24,078 nt of DNA from positions 1 through 24,078 of IMG/VR virus record IMGVR_UViG_3300020430_001555. One strand, 5' to 3'. Every line of letters starts with the position of its first letter. The stretch's first letter is position 1. A program made the position numbers and the translations under genes. Below are positions 1 through 8,600 of the stretch, piece after piece. The notes below the pieces were generated by a model that worked only from the letters and a program-made list of their open reading frames with translations, did not search any database and was not told where the DNA came from. Origin of the DNA: a virus.

Positions 1-2
1 AT

Positions 3-614
3 GAAGAAATTAAAGACATTGAAGGATCGCTTATTGTTAAAGAGTATCCGACTAAATCTGCCTCCACAAATACAATCCGAGCACATCTTTCTCGCCTTGT
101 TAAGCGGGGTATTACTCCTGGAATGGTTATTGTAGATTACGCAGATCTATTAAAGCCAATTCAAATGAGAAAAGAAAAGAGAGAAGAACTTGGTTCTATT
201 TATGAAGAGTTGAGAGCATTATCAACTGAGTTCCAATGCCCAGTATGGACTGCATCCCAAACTAATCGCTCCGGCTTAAGTGCTGAAGTGATCACAATGG
301 AACAGATCTCAGAAGCATTTAACAAGTGCTTTGTGGCTGACTTTATATTCTCTGTATCGCGCACAATCGAAGACAAACAAAACAATCAAGGAAAGATTTT
401 TATTGCAAAAAATAGAAACGGACCTGATGGAATGGTGTATAATATATTTATGGACACCTCAAACGTTAACATTAAAATATTGCCAAAAACAGCGTTACCA
501 AATAGTGCAAATGGTTCCCAACAAGTAGTTACTACTCCCGTTGCCTTGGGCCCAAAACAGCAACAACAATTATTAAAAGCAAAATATACCAAACTAAGAA
601 GGAAAACAAATTAA
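3..614 (+). CDS. DnaB-type replicative DNA helicase, C-terminal part (cut by window edge)
   Basis: The reading frame is open from base 3, so the gene begins before the window and only about 203 C-terminal residues are present. What remains looks like the RecA-fold ATPase core of a DnaB/T4 gp41-type hexameric helicase. It has a Walker B-like strand ending in VIVDYADLL, followed later by the segment KNRNGPDG, which matches the conserved arginine-containing motif near the end of DnaB helicases (K-x-R-N-G-P). The tail is Gln/Lys-rich and probably disordered. In a phage this enzyme would unwind DNA ahead of the replisome, consistent with the DNA polymerase III alpha gene 5 kb downstream. The stop lies one base before the nrdJ start, so the two genes are probably co-transcribed. 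The Walker A part is outside the window and cannot be checked. Confidence 0.82.
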   Translation, partial: EEIKDIEGSLIVKEYPTKSASTNTIRAHLSRLVKRGITPGMVIVDYADLLKPIQMRKEKREELGSIYEELRALSTEFQCPVWTASQTNRSGLSAEVITMEQISEAFNKCFVADFIFSVSRTIEDKQNNQGKIFIAKNRNGPDGMVYNIFMDTSNVNIKILPKTALPNSANGSQQVVTTPVALGPKQQQQLLKAKYTKLRRKTN

Positions 615-615
615 A

Positions 616-2583
616 ATGAGAACAATCGACAATATCCGTAGATTTAGATTATCAGATACATTTATCGACCCATACAAAGAAGCACAAGTCCCATGGGGTC
701 CACTGGGCTATATCACTTTTAAAAGAACATATTCTAGAAGACTAAGTGAATTTGATCCTGACTCTTCGGGAACAGAAGAATGGTGGCAAACCTGTCGTCG
801 TGTTGTTGAGGGCATGTTTAATATGCAAAAACAACATGTTTTTTCTATGGGCCTGGACTGGAACGACACAAAAGCACAAAGGACCGCGAAAGATGCATAT
901 GATCGATTGTTCAATCTTAAGTGGACCCCTCCTGGTCGCGGCTTATGGATGATGGGAACCAAGTTTATCGAAGAGAGAACGGCGGCCGGATTATTTAATT
1001 GTGCCTTTCGCTCCACAAAAGATTTGCCTACAAAGGGCGGCTATCTGTTTGCTTGGATGATGGACGCTTTGATGGTTGGTATCGGAGTAGGGTTTGATAC
1101 TGAAGGCGCAGGAACAATTACAATTTGTGAACCACAATACACCAATGATACTTTAATTATTGATGATTCTAGAGAAGGTTGGGTCGATTCAGTGCAGGCG
1201 TTATTGGATGGTTTCTTTTTTGGTGATAAAGTCCCTAAGTTTGACTATTCTGCTATTAGGCCAGAAGGTGCTCTGATAAAAGGTTTCGGAGGCACATCAT
1301 CGGGCCACGGACCCTTAAAAGAATTGCACGAAAGCTTGATAGAACTTTACACTCCCAAAATTGGAGAACCCATTTCCTCAGTTGATATTGTCGACACCGA
1401 AAATCTTATTGGTCGTTGCGTTGTGGCGGGTAACGTGCGTAGATCTGCTGCTTTGGCAATGGGTCGACACGATGACACTCACTATCTTGAAATGAAAAAT
1501 GATTCAGAGAAATTACGCCATCACCGATGGGGTTCAAACAACTCATTTAATGCTGTGGTCGGGATGGACTACACATGGCATGCAGAACAGTCACAAAAAA
1601 ACGGTGAACCGGGATACATCTGGCTCAACAATGCTAGAACCCGTGGCAGGTTCAAGGACGGAGAAAGACTGGACGATGTAAATGTTGCTGGATTCAACCC
1701 TTGTGTCGAGCAACAACTTGAAGACGCCGAGTTGTGTTGTCTTGTTGAAACTTTTCCGGCAAAACACGAAGATTTAGAAGATTACCTCAAGACATTAAAA
1801 ATCGCATATCTTTACGGAAAGACGATTACCTTGTCCAACACGCACTGGCCAGAGACTAATGCAAAGATGCTCAAGAACCGCCGCATTGGATTGTCTCAGT
1901 CGGGAGTTGTTCAAGCATTTAACAAACATGGCCGTCGTGAAATGTATGAATGGTGTGATAAGGCATATGGGTATGTTCAAAGTTTAGATGAAGAATATTC
2001 TAATTGGCTTTGTATACCTAAATCTGTTCGAACAACATCTATTAAGCCCTCTGGCACAGTTTCGTTGTTAAATGGCTCGACGCCAGGCATTCATTTTCCT
2101 GAAGATGAATATTACATTCGCAGGATTAGGTTTTCCACTACATCACCCTTGCTTGATGCACTTAAGCAAGCCGGTTACAAAACAGAAAAGGATGTTTACT
2201 CCCCAAATACTATTTGCGTTGAATTTCCGGTTCATGAGCCTTACTTCAAAAAAGGCAAGCGCGACGTAAACATGTGGGAGCAACTAGAAATAGCAGCACA
2301 ATACCAACACTACTGGGCCGATAATTCCGTTTCAATCACTGTAACTTTTAAGCCCGAAGAAGCAAGTAGCATAAAAGATGCATTGGAGATGTATGAATCA
2401 AGACTTAAGGCTGTGTCATTTTTGAGATACGAAGAAACTGGATATGAGCAGGCGCCATATGAGCCAATTAGCAAAGAAACTTATCAAAAACTAATTAGTA
2501 AAATAACCCCAATTACCAAGCTAAACACTGAGCAACAAGGAACTGGGAGTAAATTTTGCACTAATGATAGCTGCGAACTATAG
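616..2583 (+). CDS. nrdJ: Adenosylcobalamin-dependent (class II) ribonucleoside-triphosphate reductase
   Basis: This enzyme reduces ribonucleotides to deoxyribonucleotides using a B12-derived thiyl radical, supplying dNTPs for phage replication. The 655-residue product has the residue set of the monomeric Lactobacillus-type enzyme: Cys129 in FNCAF, then NPCVE with Cys363 and Glu365, then Cys374 eleven residues later. That matches the family spacing of the radical cysteine, catalytic glutamate and redox partner. The C-terminus carries Cys648 and Cys653 as C-x4-C, the pair that passes electrons from thioredoxin. The Lactobacillus protein is about 739 residues; here the stretch between the first and second active-site cysteines is about 55 residues shorter, so the dimer-mimicking insertion may be reduced (inference). 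The ATG follows the helicase stop by one base. The phage also encodes a thioredoxin at 13968, a possible reductant. No intron or intein interrupts the gene. Confidence 0.93.
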   Translation: MRTIDNIRRFRLSDTFIDPYKEAQVPWGPLGYITFKRTYSRRLSEFDPDSSGTEEWWQTCRRVVEGMFNMQKQHVFSMGLDWNDTKAQRTAKDAYDRLFNLKWTPPGRGLWMMGTKFIEERTAAGLFNCAFRSTKDLPTKGGYLFAWMMDALMVGIGVGFDTEGAGTITICEPQYTNDTLIIDDSREGWVDSVQALLDGFFFGDKVPKFDYSAIRPEGALIKGFGGTSSGHGPLKELHESLIELYTPKIGEPISSVDIVDTENLIGRCVVAGNVRRSAALAMGRHDDTHYLEMKNDSEKLRHHRWGSNNSFNAVVGMDYTWHAEQSQKNGEPGYIWLNNARTRGRFKDGERLDDVNVAGFNPCVEQQLEDAELCCLVETFPAKHEDLEDYLKTLKIAYLYGKTITLSNTHWPETNAKMLKNRRIGLSQSGVVQAFNKHGRREMYEWCDKAYGYVQSLDEEYSNWLCIPKSVRTTSIKPSGTVSLLNGSTPGIHFPEDEYYIRRIRFSTTSPLLDALKQAGYKTEKDVYSPNTICVEFPVHEPYFKKGKRDVNMWEQLEIAAQYQHYWADNSVSITVTFKPEEASSIKDALEMYESRLKAVSFLRYEETGYEQAPYEPISKETYQKLISKITPITKLNTEQQGTGSKFCTNDSCEL

Positions 2584-2591
2584 GAGAAATA

Positions 2592-2873
2592 ATGTTCAAA
2601 CCAGTTAACAGATATATTCAAGTTGAATTATCAGAACCCGAGCCAATTCAAACATCTACTGGCATCCTGCTACCAAGCGATTACGAGCCGAAAGAAGAAA
2701 GGTATATCCAAGCTTCAACAATTTCTTGGTCTCCAGACGTCAGATTTGCTGAAGAATTAACCTTAGATTCTAAAATTATTATTGACAAGTCTATGGTAGA
2801 GGAAATAAAAAGCAATGGCAGAACTATGCACCTTATACTTGATAATTATGTTCTCGGACTAATTAAAGAATAG
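2592..2873 (+). CDS. groES: GroES-like co-chaperonin
   Basis: This 93-residue protein has the size and layout of GroES/Cpn10, the lid of the GroEL folding chamber. The N-terminus (FKPVNRYIQVEL) resembles the first strand of GroES. It is followed by a likely disordered mobile loop with the hydrophobic triplet I25-L26-L27 after a glycine, equivalent to the GroES tripeptide that docks on GroEL. The C-terminal strand NYVLGLIKE resembles the usual end of the fold. The central part is divergent, as in T4 gp31-type phage co-chaperonins. A GroEL gene lies in the same window at 19707, so the phage appears to carry both partners, though not in one operon. The start follows nrdJ by eight bases with the ribosome-binding site AGGAG at the nrdJ stop. 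The call rests on fold pattern, length and the presence of groEL. Confidence 0.72.
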   Translation: MFKPVNRYIQVELSEPEPIQTSTGILLPSDYEPKEERYIQASTISWSPDVRFAEELTLDSKIIIDKSMVEEIKSNGRTMHLILDNYVLGLIKE

Positions 2874-2897
2874 GGCCATATCTGGAGATAGATCCTC

Positions 2898-3851
2898 ATG
2901 CCAATTGATAAAAACTTTTACAACGAAGCATCAGCAGCCAAGCTTGGGTGGGAACCTTCTTGGTTTGGTGAAAAATATTTTGATGATCAACTTGTCAGAT
3001 CAATCAAAAAATGGCAAAAAAGAAACAATATTAAATCTGATGGTCTGTGCGGGCCCTCAACGTATCGTCGTATTTGGACAGAGAGACAGTCAAATATTGA
3101 TGCATATGCACCTGAAGATAAGCAATATTCAAACTATATTGTATACAACGGAGAATTTTTTCCTATAAACTGGCCAAAAGTTGTTCTGTGGTCTGAGCGC
3201 GGTGGCATGAAAGCTCGAAAAGGAACGTATTATGATTACACTGGAAGACCCAAGAGGCCTGTGAGGTTGTTTGTAAATCACTGGGATGTTTGTTTGAACT
3301 CTAAAGCGTGCCAAACTGTGTTAGATAAGCGCGGCATATCCGTTCATTTTTTAATTGATAACGACGGAACTATTTATCAAACACTTGATATGCAGCACGG
3401 TGCTTGGCATGCTGGCTCCGAGAGAGTCAACCGTGCATCTTTGGGAGTAGAAATATCAAACGCATACTATCCAAAATATCAATCTTGGTATACAGAAAAC
3501 GGTTTTGGAGAAAGACCAATAAAAGAAAATATTAGAGTTCACGGAGAGCTTTTACAGCCGTTTACAGATTTTTATCCCGTTCAAGTAGAAGCACTCAAAG
3601 AACTTTGGAAAGCAATAAATAAATCAACCAATATACCTTATGAAACTGTAACTAATCAATTTTCGACAACTTCCAAAAGGTATGAACAAGATGCAAAATA
3701 TGGTAAGTTCAGCGGGTTTGTTAGCCATTATCATGTTTCTAAAGAAAAGATTGATTGTGCCGGCTTGGATATCAAAAACATCTTAGAAGATGTAAGAACG
3801 GAAGAAGAAACAGGTTATCCAGTAAAGGGTGATTTCTGTAAAAATAGTTAG
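2898..3851 (+). CDS. N-acetylmuramoyl-L-alanine amidase (endolysin) with N-terminal peptidoglycan-binding domain
   Basis: This is a probable lysis enzyme that cuts the bond between muramic acid and the L-Ala of the peptide stem. Residues about 30-60 (LVRSIKKWQKRNNIKSDG, then GPSTYRRIW) look like a PG_binding_1 domain. Residues about 120-295 match Amidase_2 (PGRP/T7 lysozyme fold): His128 in NHWD, the central WHAGSERVNRASLGVEISN pattern including His171, and His279 followed eight residues later by Cys287. That reproduces the His-x7-Cys zinc-ligand spacing of T7 lysozyme. No signal peptide or membrane helix is visible, so export would need a holin, which I do not see here. The ribosome-binding site GGAG lies in the 24-base gap upstream. 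The last 23 bases overlap the next gene. Such a domain can also sit in tail or structural lysins. Confidence 0.9.
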   Translation: MPIDKNFYNEASAAKLGWEPSWFGEKYFDDQLVRSIKKWQKRNNIKSDGLCGPSTYRRIWTERQSNIDAYAPEDKQYSNYIVYNGEFFPINWPKVVLWSERGGMKARKGTYYDYTGRPKRPVRLFVNHWDVCLNSKACQTVLDKRGISVHFLIDNDGTIYQTLDMQHGAWHAGSERVNRASLGVEISNAYYPKYQSWYTENGFGERPIKENIRVHGELLQPFTDFYPVQVEALKELWKAINKSTNIPYETVTNQFSTTSKRYEQDAKYGKFSGFVSHYHVSKEKIDCAGLDIKNILEDVRTEEETGYPVKGDFCKNS

Positions 3852-4737
3852 TAAATTGATATACGAGCATAAAAATATAGTAGTTGGTTCTTGTCTAAGA
3901 TCAATCTTGTTTGCTTTTAATAACAACTATCCAATAGTCTTCGCAAGTGTTAACAGACCCTTCAGGTTTGATCATTTAACACCAGAACAGTTATATCCTA
4001 ATTTGAAAATTCCAAACTTTAATTCAACAATTAAAACTTTTGATGGCGATATAGATTTAGGACTGCCTAAAGAGTTGCTTTGGGAGCGTTTGATGTTTTT
4101 GCTGTCGATTAACTCTAAAGTTCCGCTTTCAAATATGATTCACAATATGAGAAATATTGACAAAACAATTAACTGTTACAATGAATATTCTAAAATTGCT
4201 GAAATAAGATATGAAAAGTGTTTTTATTTTGGAGATGATAACGCGCACGGATTTGTATCCAAAAAAAACCTTGCGGGAAAAAATTTTATATGCTATGATT
4301 GGATTGCTTTCAATAGAGGTGGTAAACACGAAATCGACTATATTAGAACAGACGACGACTTTGTCAGCCAAGTATGGTTTTATCCATCGGACAGGATTGA
4401 TGGAAAAACAGCTGTAAAGGATGCATGCGTGGTTTCATTTTTAAGTGAAGCCGATTTGCTTGATTTCAATTACTCTGAAACTATGGCTCGGTTTAAGCTT
4501 GTTCATGAAATGGAAGCAAGAGGAATGAAAGGAACACTGAATGGATACGGACCAAATGGAAAACCAAAATATTACAAATTTAGAACTACTAGCATCGCTC
4601 GCACAAAAAATCAGCGAGCAGATAAAAACAAACCCAAATCAAAACATATTGAGATCCCGTCGTGTAGCGAAGAAACTCTGCTACAAGATCTACAAAAGAG
4701 TAGCTTGGCACCCAATTTATTTTTGAGGTGGCTGTGA
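3829..4737 (+). CDS. Protein of unknown function (302 residues)
   Basis: I do not recognise this protein. It begins with GTG inside the 3' end of the amidase gene (23-base overlap), and no ATG allows a comparable length. It has an N-terminal segment of alternating hydrophobic strands, a middle part rich in aromatic and acidic residues, and a basic Lys/Arg/Asn-rich stretch near residues 255-275 that may be disordered or contact nucleic acid. No signal peptide, membrane helix or catalytic motif is evident. The downstream gene starts at its stop codon, and the two proteins are nearly equal in length, so they may act together. The lack of stop codons, the tight overlaps and the A+T-rich codon use shared with the neighbours support a genuine gene. 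Confidence 0.8.
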   Translation: MISVKIVSKLIYEHKNIVVGSCLRSILFAFNNNYPIVFASVNRPFRFDHLTPEQLYPNLKIPNFNSTIKTFDGDIDLGLPKELLWERLMFLLSINSKVPLSNMIHNMRNIDKTINCYNEYSKIAEIRYEKCFYFGDDNAHGFVSKKNLAGKNFICYDWIAFNRGGKHEIDYIRTDDDFVSQVWFYPSDRIDGKTAVKDACVVSFLSEADLLDFNYSETMARFKLVHEMEARGMKGTLNGYGPNGKPKYYKFRTTSIARTKNQRADKNKPKSKHIEIPSCSEETLLQDLQKSSLAPNLFLRWL

Positions 4738-5636
4738 GTCGTCTACACCTAGCGGGAATTATACCTGTTTCTGGATTAAAAACTGATTTTGATATCGATA
4801 CACCAGAGGTTTTGTTGCCAATTGATGCTGGGTTTACAGCGATTCAAAAATCTGTTTATGAGTGTGCTTTAGCTGGCTGCAATACGATCTGGATTGTGGC
4901 TAATCAAGATCTAGCACCAATAGTGCGTCATAGAGTGGGTGAGTGGACGTATGACCCGGTTTATTTTAATCGCTGGCAGTATGGAGAGGGATCAGAAAAT
5001 AGGAGAGAGATTCCTATTTATTACGCCCCAATACACCCAAAAGATATTGATCGTCGAGATTCTTATGGTTGGTCGGTTTTGAACGGTATTTATACATCAT
5101 GGAGAGTAGCAAACCATATATCAAAATGGCTAATTCCAGATAAGTATTTTATATCATTCCCGATGACCGCATATGATATAAGCATTATTAGAAAAAATAG
5201 AAAACTGATCAACAATCCAGACAGTAACTTTTTCCTGAGTTATAAGAAAAAAACTGTTGCCAAAAACATACCGCTACCATTTACTATGAGAGGCGAAGAT
5301 TATATAGCATGCCGAAGAGATGTTAATCAAAAAACCACCAAAAGCTATTACAACACTGAAGCGGGAGAACAATACCCTACACGTAAATTACCACTAAATG
5401 AAAGATGGTCAGCGAAAAACTTTAGCCTTTCCGAAGTTTTTGAAAAACTGAAGGTCCCTAAGTCATCCAAATTAGAAGTTGATTGGTTTTACGATTTATC
5501 TTCTTGGGAAGGATACAGAGAATATATAAGCTCAGATTTTTTAATAAAAAAGCCTCATGAGGTGTTGACAAAGCCGCACACACATGATAAGATACCATAT
5601 ACAATTCATCAGGAGGGCACTAATGAATCGGACTGA
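4734..5636 (+). CDS. Nucleotidyltransferase-like protein of unknown specificity
   Basis: The N-terminal 60 residues follow the pattern of sugar-nucleotide NTP-transferases. A strand and turn (HLAGIIPVSGLKTDF) stands where these enzymes have their Gly-rich loop, then comes a PEVLLPID segment like the substrate-positioning region. Next is FTAIQKSVYECALAGCNTIWIVAN, resembling the helix and second strand before the base-binding residues. The Gly-rich loop is not canonical (no GxGTR), so activity is uncertain; a GT-A-fold protein with another role is possible. A D-rich motif IHPKDIDRRD lies near residue 106. The chosen start is the GTG at 4734 because GAGG at 4725-4728 sits five bases upstream; an in-frame GTG at 4728 is the alternative. 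The 3' end overlaps dnaE by 14 bases and contains its probable promoter. Confidence 0.75.
   Translation: MSRLHLAGIIPVSGLKTDFDIDTPEVLLPIDAGFTAIQKSVYECALAGCNTIWIVANQDLAPIVRHRVGEWTYDPVYFNRWQYGEGSENRREIPIYYAPIHPKDIDRRDSYGWSVLNGIYTSWRVANHISKWLIPDKYFISFPMTAYDISIIRKNRKLINNPDSNFFLSYKKKTVAKNIPLPFTMRGEDYIACRRDVNQKTTKSYYNTEAGEQYPTRKLPLNERWSAKNFSLSEVFEKLKVPKSSKLEVDWFYDLSSWEGYREYISSDFLIKKPHEVLTKPHTHDKIPYTIHQEGTNESD
5553..5562. repeat. 10-base perfect palindrome just upstream of the dnaE promoter candidate
   Basis: CCTCATGAGG reads the same on both strands and ends two bases before the -35 hexamer at 5565. It lies inside the coding end of the nucleotidyltransferase-like gene. Its position would suit an operator, but a 10-base palindrome can arise by chance, and no second copy was noted. 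Confidence 0.3.
5565..5593 (+). promoter_or_regulatory. Candidate sigma-70 promoter for dnaE
   Basis: TTGACA (5565-5570) is followed after exactly 17 bases by TAAGAT (5588-5593), preceded by an extended -10 TG (5585-5586). Transcription would start near 5600, about 20 bases before the dnaE start and just ahead of its strong ribosome-binding site. The -10 box matches 4 of 6, so this is weaker than the other promoters. It is embedded in the upstream coding region. Confidence 0.45.
5611..5616 (+). promoter_or_regulatory. Strong ribosome-binding site that fixes the dnaE start
   Basis: AGGAGG stands six bases before the ATG at 5623. This is the reason for choosing that start over the in-frame ATG at 5584, which has no such site and would add 13 residues absent from the family pattern. 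Confidence 0.75.
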
Positions 5637-8600
5637 TTCTAAAATTAAATTTGTTGGACTGCACGCACACTCTGTGGCGGGCTCTATCTTTGACGCTATC
5701 GGATATCCACAGGATCATATGGACTTTGCATATGAAAATGGGTGTGACGCTCTAGCACTAACAGACCACGGTAATATGAATGGCCTGGCTTATCAGGTAT
5801 TGCATGCCAAGAAAATGAAAGAAGAGGGTAAAGATTTCAAACCTATCTTCGGGTGTGAGGCATATTTTATTCCCTCTATTGAGGAGTGGAGAGAAGAATA
5901 TACAAAGGCCATGGAGGACAAGAAGCGCGCCCGTGCCGTAAAGAAGGATGCTGCCTCTGGTGCTACAGTGGAGGACGAAGGTGCATCTAAGAAGACACAA
6001 GATGTTCTCCGCCGGCGCCGCCACCTTGTTCTTTTGGCCCAGAACCAAACTGGTTTGAATAACTTATTTAAATTGGTATCAGAGTCTTATAAGGCTGAGA
6101 ATTTTTATCGGTATCCACGGATTGATTATGCACTTCTTAAGAAATATAACGAGGGCATTATTGCTTCTTCTGCTTGTCTTGGCGGGGTTTATGCTGGTAA
6201 CTATTGGGAAAATAGAGAAGAGGGCCCCGAAGCCGTTATTGACGCCATGCGTGACACTACTAAGCGCATGGTTGACATTTTCGGTGATCGCTGGTATGCC
6301 GAGATACAATGGAATAACATTAAAGAGCAGCACGAACTGAATCAATATGTGATTCAAGTTGCTCAAGAGTTTGGCGTTGGACTGCTGACAACAGCCGACA
6401 GCCATTACCCCAACCCTGACGCTTGGAAGGACAGAGAGCTTTACAAGCGTCTTGGTTGGCTTGGTAAGGGTCGACCATCATGGGCTGAAGAAGAATCCCA
6501 ACTTCCAGACGGGGTTGAAGAGATTGGTTATGAATTGTTCCCTAAGAACGGCGACCAGATTTGGAAAAGTTATAAGCAGTATTCAGAATCAACGGGTTTT
6601 GATTATGATGATGACGTGGTGCTGCATAGCATCGAGGAATCTTACAGGATTGCCTTTGAACGCATTGAATCATTTCTTCCCGATAATACAGTTCGTCTTC
6701 CTGAGTTCGTGGTGCCAGCCGGATTCACAGCAACTCAAGCGCTTGTTAATTATGCACTTGAGGGCCTAAAAGAAAAAGGACTGCATAAAAACAAGGAATA
6801 TACCGATCGATTGCGTCAAGAACTTAACGTTATTGATGATCGTGGGTTCTCAAAATATTTTCTCACTATGAAGTCAATTGTCGATGTAGCAACTGGGATG
6901 ATGCTTACAGGCCCTGGCCGCGGCTCAGCCGCCGGTTCTCTCGTGGCTTACGCACTAAACATCACACAGGTTGATCCAATTAAATATGACCTTCTGTTCT
7001 CTCGCTTCTTGCGGTCTGACGCAACAGACTATCCAGATATCGACTATGATGTATCTGATTCAATGGCCCTTAAGGAGAAGCTAGTTGAGATGTGGGGCGA
7101 GGATTGTGTTGCGCCCATTTCTAACTGGAATACACTGCAACTCAAGTCTTTGATTAAAGATATCTCAAAGCTTTACAATATTCCATTTACAGAAGTCAAC
7201 ACAGTAACCTCCATCATGATCCGAGAGGCCACACCAGAAGCTAAGCGTAAGCACGGCATCAAGGCAGGTGTATATGCGCCAACATGGGAAGAGGTTATGG
7301 AGTTTTCACCGTCCCTGCAAGCTTATCTAAATAAGTATCCGGCAGTCAAGACACACGTTGAGGGACTTGTTGGTCAAGTTCGCTCTTGTTCTCGGCACGC
7401 AGGTGGTGTGGTTATTGCGGAAGACCTCGACAAGAACATGCCCCTAATTAACTCAGGCGGTGTCCGTCAGGCCCCATGGGCAGAAGGCCAGAACGTCCGG
7501 CACCTTGAGCCAATGGGATTCATTAAGTTCGATTTGCTTGGGCTCTCTACGCTCAAGATGATGGAGGGTGCGATTTACCATATCCTGAAGCGCCACCATG
7601 GTGTCGAAGAGCCTACATTTACACAGATTCGAGACTACTATGAAAGACACTTGCACCCAGATGTGCTGAATATGAATGACTCAAATATCTATGAAAACAT
7701 TTTCCACACTGGCAAGTGGGCTGGAATCTTCCAGTTTACAGAAAACGGCGCACAACAGTTTTGCGTGAGAGCGAAGCCGGACAATATTATTGACGTGTCT
7801 GCTATCACATCAATCTTTCGTCCTGGCCCGCTTTCTGCAGGTGTTGACGGTGACTACGTTGAAGCCAAGGGGCACCCACAGCGAATCAGCTACCTATCTG
7901 AAGAAGCAAGAGAGATTACTGAAGAGACATTTGGCTTCCTGATTTTCCAAGAGCAGATTGCATTGCTGGCCCACAAGCTCGGTGGTCTAACTCTTGATGA
8001 AGGCAACATGCTCCGTAAGGTGTTGACCAAGAAGGGAACCGGCAAGGGCTCTGTTAAGGGCAAGTTGCATGACAAGTTTATCAGCGGCTGTGTTGAGAAG
8101 AACATCGACCGTGACGAGGCACAAGCTCTCTGGGATAAGTTTGAATACTTCTCAGGATATGGTTTCAACAAGTCACATGCCGTGTCATATTCTATCATTT
8201 CATACCAGTGTGCTTGGTTGTGGAACTACTACCCGGCAGAGTGGATGGCTGCATTCTTGGACAAGGAGCCTGAGACACGCAAGGAGAAGGCCATTAACAT
8301 CGCCAAGCAATATGGTTTCAACATCGCACCCTTGGATGTCAACAAGTCTGGCACAGTCTGGGAGATCAGCGAAGATGGCAAGACTTTGATTCAACCCCTG
8401 ACCTCTATCAAGGGTCTGGGTATGGCAGCGATTGAACAGATTTTGGCTAACCGCCCAATTACAAATGCTGAGGATTTGTTGTTCAATGAAAATATTACCT
8501 ATTCAAAACTTAACAAGAAGTCTTTAGACGCGCTCTGTCGCGGCGGTGCGCTGGACAACATTGTGGACGACCGATTCACAGGCCGCAAACACTTTTGGTC

